Assembly (NCBI GenBank): GCA_910584265.1
Contig: CAJTZE010000012.1
Span: 41,043 to 70,616, forward strand
Direction: 5' to 3'
Length of the DNA stretch: 29,574 nucleotides
Origin: an uncultured Dorea sp.
Lineage (GTDB): Bacteria; Bacillota; Clostridia; Lachnospirales; Lachnospiraceae
A program made the position numbers and the translations under genes. Below the pieces are notes generated by a model. The model was not told the origin of the DNA and ran no database searches. It saw only the letters and a list, made by a program, of their open reading frames with translations. How positions within the stretch are numbered: position 1 is the first letter of the stretch; each line of letters opens with the position of its first letter. This document shows positions 23,795 through 29,574 of the stretch, piece after piece.

Positions 23795-26700
23795 CTAAAT
23801 CTTCCCGTTACGGGTTCTCCCCTGCTCCTTCCATCTGCGTCTGAAGGATGCGGCGCTTCCTACCGCAAGCACAATAGCGCCGATGGCAAAATAAACACCG
23901 TACTTATGGAGCCCGGTCTGTACAGCGGTCACAATCTTCGGCTCCTTTATCAGCCTGACCGTCTGTGACTCACTGTTGATATCCTCATGCACAGCTATAA
24001 GCTCCTTTCCGGATTCCAGCTCCTCGTTCACAATGTACAGCTTTTCAAAGACTACCAGCTCCGTGCCGTCCAGGCTCTCATCTGCTTCAAAGGTAAATTC
24101 CGCCTCTGCCGTGCCGTCCGTACTGTCTGCCGTAAATGTCACTGAAGCAGTGACCTCCTTCCCGTCTGCAAGGAACGGTTCTCCAGATGCCTTGTCCATA
24201 AGGATCCCTTCTGTTTCATAGGTCATGCCCGGAATCAGCCCATGGGACGGCATCTGATCCAGAACCGTAACCTTTCCGCCCACGGCAAGCGTCTTATTGC
24301 CGTCTGCTTTATCCACAGCCCTCGTCTCAAGCTCCGGGAAAGATACGGACTGTCCTTCGTCCTCCAGATCCTTGTGCTCTGCTACAAGCTTATCCCCGAT
24401 ATAAAGCTCCTCAAAAGCTGTCAGGGTCTTCCCTTTCAGCCCGGATGCATCGATTAAGAAATATACGTCTACAGTCCCGGATACTGTCTTAGGCTCTTCC
24501 TTTTCTCCGGCTTCATCCTCTGTGCCGTCTATGCTGTCTGTCTTATCCTCTGCGCCGTCTGCCTTTGCTTCCTCCTCATTTTCTGCCTTACTGCCATCCT
24601 CCGGCTCATCACCTGTTACGCTGTCCATTTCCCCTGCATACCGCTTCTGGTATTCCTCTTCTGTATATACCGCGCCGCCGAGGATATAAAGGGTCTGGGT
24701 ATCTGCTTCCCCGTAATCATAGAACCCTTCCGGGGCCTCATCCAGAACTTCCATATAATCTTCCGGAATCTCAACCGGTTCTCCGTCCAGTGCATCGATG
24801 GGAAGGTACTTTCCCTCTTCGGTTTTCACATAGGTTCCGGCCGGGATATCATCCCCGGCTTCCTTTACATGGACAAACTGATCCGTAAGCACCAGCTTCC
24901 GGGTTTCCGCTTCCATATCCGGATCCTGCCCTAACACTTCCGCTTCCCCTTCTCTGGCAATGAACTCTACAGATGCCGTAACCGGCTCTCCGTCTATCTC
25001 CAATACTTCCCCTGTCTCCTTCACCATCTGTATGCCTTCCAGCCTGCATACTGCGCCGTTAGGCAGATTCTCATATGCAATCCTGTCACGGATGACTGCT
25101 CCGCCGGATGCAAGTGCATTGTGGGTAAGGGAAACCGTATCAAGCGCTGTAGTCCCTATCTTCGGAATATAGATTGTCTGTGCTTCAGCCTCTATGTCCT
25201 TATGCTCTGCCAGGACCTTACCGTCCCTGCTGACCTCCTCAAATACAACCAGCGCGCTTCCTGCCAGGCTTTCCCCGCTGTACGTAAAATGGATTTCCGC
25301 TGTCCCGCTTGGTTCTTCCGGTGTATATTCCGCTTCTGCTGTAATGATTTCCCCATGATCGTCCAGAGCCTCTTTCCCGGTCTCTTTATCCATCAATACG
25401 CCTGTGATCTTATGCTTCTTACCCGGCTCCAGATTAGAAAATGTGATCTCATCAATCGTTTCCATTTCTTTCCCGGCAGGCGCTAAGTTTGTCCCGGTAT
25501 CTGCATCCCGCGCCTTTGTGCTGACCGCCGCAAAGTGGATCGTCTGATCCTCATCGTCAATATCTTCATGGGAAGCTTTCAGCTCACCGTCCTGATACAG
25601 GTATTCAAAGAATACGATATCCTTTCCTGCCAGGCCTGATGCATCAAGAGTTATCTCTGCATCCACGGAGCTGTTCTTTGCTTTTGCGGTAAATTCCTTT
25701 TTTACAGTTACCGGATTCCCGTCAGCATCCAGAAGCTTCTGGTCAGACGCCTTATCCATAACAAAGGTTTCCAGCTCGTAGGTCTCTCCCGCCTTTAATC
25801 CGGTATACTGGACTTTATCATTAACCACAGTATCTCCGCCCGCAAATACATAACGGGTTCCGGTTTCTTCATTTGATGCTGTCGTAAAGATACTGATATC
25901 AAGGTCTGTCAGGGTACCCATGTCCACGGTAAAGCCGTCCCTTGTAACCTTCAGCGTAAACTTGACCAGCTCCTTGCCCTTGTTTGCATCACAGCGCAGC
26001 TCTTCTACGATATATTCGTCATGGGGCAGCGCTCCAAGGGTATCATCCGCTTTCGTGATCTTCTTTTCCCCGTTTTCATCTACATACTGGCCGAACCACA
26101 GCCCGGACTCTGCCGTACCGCCGTTCGTGTCCTGCGTATGGGGAACCACATCTGCAGAAGAAGAATAAAAGCCGTTGGCATCCGTTGTGATCTCATGGGA
26201 TTCCCCTGTGGTCTTAGAGGTAATCTTAAACTTCACATCTGCGAGGTTTCCGCTTTCTTCATCCTTTTTGGTGAACTCAAAATCGCCCCTCTTGATCTGG
26301 TTCGCGAACTCATACTCATTACCGCCCTGCAGCTTGAATAAACGTCCGGTTTCCTCCTCCACAATCTGGGCAATGTAGATCCCCTCTACCTTCTCGGCAC
26401 CCTCCTCTGTGGATACAAGGTAAGACTTGTCCAGTGTATAGCCCTCCGGGGCTTTCGTTTCCTCGACTGTGATAGTGCCGAGAGGGATTGTCGTTATCCC
26501 ATCTATTTTATATGTCTCGTCGGATCCAGCCACCAAATAATCATCATCTAAACTTGCCAAATATTTCCTATTTCCTGTTTCTGGATTAACGGTCTCTTTA
26601 GACTTAATTACCCACGTCCTAGTTGCATCTTCCGGCAGATCCTCAACCGTATCATAATAGCCGTCATAATACTTTACCGTAAACTCTGCACCTTCCAGCC

Positions 26701-27790
26701 CGGGCGCATCCCCAAGAGACGCCTGTGTACCGGTTTCCTTATCAATCTTTATCAGGTCAATAACAGCCGGGTCATTGCCGGGCGTTTCCTTTAGGTTCCC
26801 TCTATTTGTAACCGTAGTTGTCTGCCCGCCGGAAACAGTCACGCTGTAAACCGTATTATCCAGCTCATAACCTGTTGACGGTGAAAGCTCTTTTACATAA
26901 TAGCTTCCATTATCAAGCTCCACCGTATTTGTTTTTCCCTGCTCATTTGTAATAAGCACTGCTTTCTGGTTCGTACAGCCGATATCGGTGTAAACCCCGT
27001 AACGTGCCCCGGCGAGGGAATAGCAGCCGTTGCCTGCCGTTATATCAGGAGACGCGCTTTCCTTCGTCAGCGCCAGATATCCTGTCGGAACCGGCTCCAG
27101 CCATCCGATGTCCTGTGTCCCGTTTCCTTTTGCAATGTACAGGTTATAATTATCCAGCTTTTTTTCATTGGCCGGATTACTCAGCCAGTCGTCAATGCAT
27201 TGCGGTATACCCCGGAATATTGTATCGTAGGCGCTTCCCGATCCCTCATCATTGAATCCGTCTGTATTTCCGGTGTAATAAAAACTGCACAGTGCATGGA
27301 CTATTCCATACAGGGTAGTATCATCGACGTGCACATGATCCCAGAAGCTGTCATACTCATAGCCGTATTTGCTGGTATAGATGGCCGCCTTAATACGATT
27401 ATCATTCAGGGTTACAACCTGATGCTCTCCCTCTGCCGGTGACAGCGACGGTTCAAAGCACCATGCATTGAAGGTACCATTTTCATCCGACGCCTTAAAG
27501 TCCCTGGTAAACCAGCCAAAATAGCCGATCTGGCCGGTCCACGTAATATTGGCAGTCGTGACCGCCGCTCTGGCGGCCTGCTTTTCCGGCTCTTCCTTTC
27601 CTTCCGATACATAAATTGTTCCGGCATCCTTCGTCTCCATATCCCTGCCCGGTTCGCACACAGCAGGCTCAGAAGGATACTTCTCTGCCGCGTCTGCTTT
27701 CATGGCATGCCCGGATAAAAGCATAGGGATGACCAATACCGCCGCACATAAAAACGCAAGCATTCTTTTGAATGTTTTCTCCACACTCAT
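23795..27790 (-). CDS. large thioester-like/SpaA/VaFE surface adhesin
   Basis: 1331 aa, ATG at 27790 with SD GGAGG. Signal peptide 1-34 (cut likely at ADA-AEK). Then a thioester-domain-like region (about 80-225) with Cys111 in AWCFEPSLSP and YGIVHALC at 161-168; three SpaA/Cna-B-type domains (about 238-330, 342-470, 500-630), and four VaFE-type repeats (about 635-1285) recognisable by FEELY..DK..AEHKDIE.E.QT. The repeat ends share the core 'VVFE.LY' and 'H.DI..E.QT'. The C-terminus is VQTG, a hydrophobic helix and RRRWKEQ. Such proteins are wall-anchored and fibrous, stabilised by intramolecular isopeptide bonds; in an ICE it probably promotes donor-recipient contact. An acidic insertion (about 1070-1100) interrupts the third repeat. 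Confidence 0.9.
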   Translation of the reverse strand: MSVEKTFKRMLAFLCAAVLVIPMLLSGHAMKADAAEKYPSEPAVCEPGRDMETKDAGTIYVSEGKEEPEKQAARAAVTTANITWTGQIGYFGWFTRDFKASDENGTFNAWCFEPSLSPAEGEHQVVTLNDNRIKAAIYTSKYGYEYDSFWDHVHVDDTTLYGIVHALCSFYYTGNTDGFNDEGSGSAYDTIFRGIPQCIDDWLSNPANEKKLDNYNLYIAKGNGTQDIGWLEPVPTGYLALTKESASPDITAGNGCYSLAGARYGVYTDIGCTNQKAVLITNEQGKTNTVELDNGSYYVKELSPSTGYELDNTVYSVTVSGGQTTTVTNRGNLKETPGNDPAVIDLIKIDKETGTQASLGDAPGLEGAEFTVKYYDGYYDTVEDLPEDATRTWVIKSKETVNPETGNRKYLASLDDDYLVAGSDETYKIDGITTIPLGTITVEETKAPEGYTLDKSYLVSTEEGAEKVEGIYIAQIVEEETGRLFKLQGGNEYEFANQIKRGDFEFTKKDEESGNLADVKFKITSKTTGESHEITTDANGFYSSSADVVPHTQDTNGGTAESGLWFGQYVDENGEKKITKADDTLGALPHDEYIVEELRCDANKGKELVKFTLKVTRDGFTVDMGTLTDLDISIFTTASNEETGTRYVFAGGDTVVNDKVQYTGLKAGETYELETFVMDKASDQKLLDADGNPVTVKKEFTAKAKNSSVDAEITLDASGLAGKDIVFFEYLYQDGELKASHEDIDDEDQTIHFAAVSTKARDADTGTNLAPAGKEMETIDEITFSNLEPGKKHKITGVLMDKETGKEALDDHGEIITAEAEYTPEEPSGTAEIHFTYSGESLAGSALVVFEEVSRDGKVLAEHKDIEAEAQTIYIPKIGTTALDTVSLTHNALASGGAVIRDRIAYENLPNGAVCRLEGIQMVKETGEVLEIDGEPVTASVEFIAREGEAEVLGQDPDMEAETRKLVLTDQFVHVKEAGDDIPAGTYVKTEEGKYLPIDALDGEPVEIPEDYMEVLDEAPEGFYDYGEADTQTLYILGGAVYTEEEYQKRYAGEMDSVTGDEPEDGSKAENEEEAKADGAEDKTDSIDGTEDEAGEKEEPKTVSGTVDVYFLIDASGLKGKTLTAFEELYIGDKLVAEHKDLEDEGQSVSFPELETRAVDKADGNKTLAVGGKVTVLDQMPSHGLIPGMTYETEGILMDKASGEPFLADGKEVTASVTFTADSTDGTAEAEFTFEADESLDGTELVVFEKLYIVNEELESGKELIAVHEDINSESQTVRLIKEPKIVTAVQTGLHKYGVYFAIGAIVLAVGSAASFRRRWKEQGRTRNGKI

Positions 27791-27808
27791 ATTTTCTTTC
27801 CTCCAATC

Positions 27809-27835
27809 AAAAAGGCCGGAACCTGAGCTCCAGCC
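27809..27835 (-). terminator. intrinsic terminator immediately before the adhesin SD
   Basis: On the minus strand GGCTGGA pairs with TTCCGGCC around a short loop (one G-U pair), followed by five T, then SD GGAGG three bases on. It is 24 bp after the stop of leader ORF 2. Best read as an attenuator. Confidence 0.7.
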
Positions 27836-27858
27836 ATAATATATCGTTGCTGCTTCTT

Positions 27859-27915
27859 TTACTCCGCTGAGGACAGCGGAGGGTCACGGATATGACATAT
27901 CGTCCTTTCTCTCAT
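27859..27915 (-). CDS. leader peptide 2 (18 aa) of the adhesin gene
   Basis: ATG 27915, SD AAAGGAG (the segment AGGAAAGGAGC is tandemly duplicated just upstream). It encodes MRERTICHIRDPPLSSAE then TAA. The last codons form a perfect hairpin (27862-27881). The following terminator and adhesin gene make this a typical leader-peptide attenuator, although no run of one amino acid identifies a signal. Confidence 0.6.
   Translation of the reverse strand: MRERTICHIRDPPLSSAE
27862..27881 (-). promoter_or_regulatory. hairpin at the end of leader ORF 2
   Basis: CTCCGCTG and CAGCGGAG are perfect complements with a four-base loop. The ribosome finishing leader 2 would cover it, so it could switch with other pairings in the leader RNA. 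Confidence 0.75.
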
Positions 27916-27941
27916 TCCTGCTCCTTTCCTGCTCCTTTCCT

Positions 27942-27958
27942 GTACCGAATTTCGGTAC
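27942..27958. promoter_or_regulatory. 17-bp palindrome, copy 10 (fully symmetric)
   Basis: GTACCGAATTTCGGTAC is perfectly symmetric around its centre T, with TG..CA-like flanks. It lies 26 bp before the leader 2 start and 16 bp after the T-run of the terminator at 27974-28010. Confidence 0.92.
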
Positions 27959-27973
27959 ATTTAAAAAAATGCA

Positions 27974-28010
27974 CGAAAAAACCTCCGGGAAAACCGTATT
28001 CCCAGAGGTT
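27974..28010 (-). terminator. strong intrinsic terminator after leader ORF 1
   Basis: On the minus strand AACCTCTGGGAA pairs with TTCCCGGAGGTT (12 bp, one G-U), loop of seven, then six T. It ends transcripts from the lipoprotein side or the putative promoter at 28070; genes to the left need read-through. Confidence 0.9.
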
Positions 28011-28023
28011 GATCTTATACTAT

Positions 28024-28053
28024 TCAATTACTGTGCACCCAGCGCTGGTACAT
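28024..28053 (-). other. possible leader peptide 1 (9 aa)
   Basis: ATG 28053 encodes MYQRWVHSN then TGA, 14 bp before the strong terminator. SD is weak (GGAAAAGAAG). It contains the perfect palindrome CCAGCGCTGG. Its position between a TATAAT and the terminator suits an attenuator leader, but such a short ORF can occur by chance. Confidence 0.35.
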
Positions 28054-28069
28054 TTTTTCTTCTTTTCCA

Positions 28070-28075
28070 ATTATA
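28070..28075 (-). promoter_or_regulatory. possible -10 element
   Basis: A perfect TATAAT on the minus strand without a good -35 at 16-18 bp (AATGAA). A palindrome copy (28168) lies about 100 bp upstream. It could start the leader/adhesin transcript, possibly with an activator. Confidence 0.35.
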
Positions 28076-28167
28076 GCTTAACACACCGTTTTTTCATTGT
28101 CTATATACAGTTACCTCCATTTACTCCACTTTTTCAAGGCAGAATCTTATCCTCTCAATTTGACTGC

Positions 28168-28184
28168 GTACCGAATTTCGGTAC
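28168..28184. promoter_or_regulatory. 17-bp palindrome, copy 11 (fully symmetric)
   Basis: GTACCGAATTTCGGTAC, 79 bp after the lipoprotein stop and upstream of the TATAAT at 28070. The only intergenic copy not next to an SD. Confidence 0.9.
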
Positions 28185-28262
28185 ATGAAATGTCCTTTGG
28201 ATATATTCTGAAAGCATTCTTTATCTCAGTATATGGACAACTCATTTTATATGAAGCTTATA

Positions 28263-29513
28263 TTACTGCACTGCTCCGCAGCTGCACTTATATCCTGTAG
28301 TTACTGTTTCATCCCAGGCATTCTGTACTACGCGATTTTCATAATGTCCGGTTCCTTCATGGTGGACAGTTCCCGTCTGTACCTGCTTAACACTATATCC
28401 GCCATTACAATCTACATAATGTCCTGTTGTATTTCCTGTAATGTCTGCGCCACAGGAACATATAGCACGACTACTATATACCGGTTCATCCCATGCAGCG
28501 CTGTCCTGTACCCATACCTGCTGGGTTACTGCGTCATGGTGCCTGACTGTCGTTACCGGGATATTATAATTATGGGTATGCGCCTGCTGTGCCGGTTTCG
28601 TGCCTGAACCATTCCCTGTATTCCCGGATGCAGGCTTTTCTGTTTTTGCAGGTGTGGAAGCAGTTCCCTTATCTTCTGTAGATGCCGGGGCTTCTGCCTC
28701 CTCCTTTACTTCTGATCCGTCAGATTTGCTTACTGTCTCATTCTTATCCGTCCAGACAACTTCTCCCTTATCCGCCAGATCCTTTGCCTTTTCTTCATCA
28801 ACAACCGTCATATCCTTCTTCACTTCAATTTCAACTGTCTCTTTATCCTCAGCCCCGGAAGCTCCCTCTTCCTTTTCTTCCGGAACCCCTGATTCCTCCG
28901 GCTCCTTCTCTGCATCCTGATCCGTATTCTTTTCATCCGTGCCGGACTTGTCTGAAGCTTCTTCTTTGGCTTCTGTATCCTTTACCCCTTCCTCTTCTGC
29001 CTCAGGCCTTTTCTCTGTCTCTGCACGATCTGTTTCCCTGCCTGCATCATCCTTTTCATCCGGACCGGCTTCATCTGACCTGCTGTCAGCATCATTCTTC
29101 CCCGCTTCTTTAGCCTCGTTCTTTTCAGCTTCTTCTGCTTTCTTCTCAATATAATCTGCCAGCGCTTCTTTATCTGCTGTTACTGTATACGTAACTGTGT
29201 ATTTTCCTGTCTTTGCCGCGTCAACCTCTTTTGCGCCGTTTTCCTTAATGCCGACTACGATATCCTCGTTATACTGGACATTATGGAGGTAGTCGATATC
29301 CTCAGCTTTCTCCATGATATAGTGATCCTCCAGCCCGGTCACTATCCCTTCCAGATCCTCTTCTGAATATTCATCTTCCTTTTCTTCCGGCTCTGCCGCG
29401 CGTGCTTCCATAGCCGTCTCCGGCGCTTCCTGCGCTTTGTTCCCGCAGCCGCACATAACCATTGATGCGGCGAGTACCGTCATTAACACTACATTTACCA
29501 TTCTTCTCTTCAT
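28263..29513 (-). CDS. lipoprotein with Ig-like part, acidic linker and Cys/His-rich tail
   Basis: 416 aa, ATG at 29513 with SD GGAGG. Signal sequence ending MCGCGNK, where a Cys can be lipidated though the lipobox is unusual. Then an Ig-like part (about 55-120: IDYLHNVQYNEDIVVGIKE, GKYTVTYTV), a 190-residue low-complexity region of E, K, D, A and S, and a C-terminal domain (about 315-416) with HTHNYNIP, ICSCGADI, TGHYVDCNGGY, VHHEGTGH and YKCSCGA, which look like metal-binding Cys/His pairs. Similar Cys/His tails occur in surface proteins of Lachnospiraceae. The protein probably lies on the cell surface; its role in mating is unknown. Confidence 0.75.
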   Translation of the reverse strand: MKRRMVNVVLMTVLAASMVMCGCGNKAQEAPETAMEARAAEPEEKEDEYSEEDLEGIVTGLEDHYIMEKAEDIDYLHNVQYNEDIVVGIKENGAKEVDAAKTGKYTVTYTVTADKEALADYIEKKAEEAEKNEAKEAGKNDADSRSDEAGPDEKDDAGRETDRAETEKRPEAEEEGVKDTEAKEEASDKSGTDEKNTDQDAEKEPEESGVPEEKEEGASGAEDKETVEIEVKKDMTVVDEEKAKDLADKGEVVWTDKNETVSKSDGSEVKEEAEAPASTEDKGTASTPAKTEKPASGNTGNGSGTKPAQQAHTHNYNIPVTTVRHHDAVTQQVWVQDSAAWDEPVYSSRAICSCGADITGNTTGHYVDCNGGYSVKQVQTGTVHHEGTGHYENRVVQNAWDETVTTGYKCSCGAVQ

Positions 29514-29549
29514 ATCCGTTTCCTCCTACCTCAATATTTGAAATTTGTC

Positions 29550-29569
29550 AATATATCTCCCGATATATT
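29550..29569. repeat. inverted repeat upstream of the lipoprotein gene
   Basis: AATATATC, loop of four, GATATATT: perfect eight-bp arms, about 37 bp before the lipoprotein start. Possibly an operator; cut-off context prevents more. Confidence 0.5.
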
Positions 29570-29574
29570 TTTGA

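Noticed and set aside
27859..27915. known riboswitch class upstream of the adhesin
   Set aside because: I compared it mentally with c-di-GMP-I/II, preQ1, guanidine and glutamine motifs; none of their conserved cores is present.
28682..29113. 143-aa plus-strand open frame rich in Pro/Leu
   Set aside because: Mirror of the E/K-rich linker of the lipoprotein; composition is a by-product of that bias.
29546..29551. TTGACA as a -35 for the lipoprotein gene
   Set aside because: At 16-18 bp downstream lies TAGGAG, which is the SD area, not a -10.

Overview
The window looks like about 27.5 kb of an integrative and conjugative element (ICE) from a gut Clostridia/Firmicutes host, probably Lachnospiraceae, plus a two-gene immune-like cassette at its left edge. 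The assignment rests on protein families visible in translation (PrgI/VirB6/VirB4/VirD4 of the Tn1549-like transfer systems, a MOBP relaxase with MobC, DUF5688, an ArdC/zincin/YodL/DUF4316 polyvalent protein, a VaFE/SpaA surface protein) and on strong Gram-positive Shine-Dalgarno (SD) sequences. Neither end of the element, no integrase and no sortase are in the window. Every gene I support is on the minus strand, so transcription runs from right (29.5 kb) to left.

Right to left: a lipoprotein with an Ig-like segment, an acidic linker and a Cys/His-rich tail (28263-29513); a 472-bp leader region with two short leader ORFs, two intrinsic terminators and two copies of a 17-bp palindrome (27791-28262); a 1331-residue thioester-like/SpaA/VaFE surface protein (23795-27790); a small Ig-like membrane protein and a coiled-coil protein; then the mating channel: small membrane proteins, a VirB2/Maff2-like protein, VirB6, PrgI, VirB4, and a VirB1-like cell-wall hydrolase with GH73-like and M23 domains (15455-23220). 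Next come a membrane-anchored protein and a small hypothetical gene, then a 388-bp origin of transfer (14195-14582) with three abutting hairpins, nic-like sequences and 43-bp-spaced iterons. The relaxosome genes follow (ribbon-helix-helix-like protein, coiled-coil protein, MobC, relaxase; 11791-14194). The accessory block is a small ORF, the polyvalent antirestriction-type protein, a coiled-coil protein, a double SpoVG-like protein, a 40-aa ORF, DUF5688, a degenerate XRE-type HTH protein and a duplicated PcfB-like protein. The coupling protein VirD4 (2180-4438) ends the transfer block.

The left 2 kb is visibly AT-richer: a TIR-domain protein followed 19 bp later by a STAND/NB-ARC ATPase that runs off the edge. 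Both start with the same roughly 28-residue N-terminal segment (core Y[VI]GGN..(.)N.YY), which suggests a paired sensor/effector defence system communicating through a shared N-terminal signalling motif.

Two regulatory themes are not explained by ordinary annotation. First, a 17-bp palindrome (GTACCGAATTTCGGTAC and close variants) occurs 11 times across 26 kb, nine times just upstream of an SD sequence. Second, intrinsic terminators sit directly in front of SD sequences or palindromes with no room for a promoter after them, pointing to attenuation or antitermination control of the transfer operon. No rRNA, tRNA or CRISPR array was seen.
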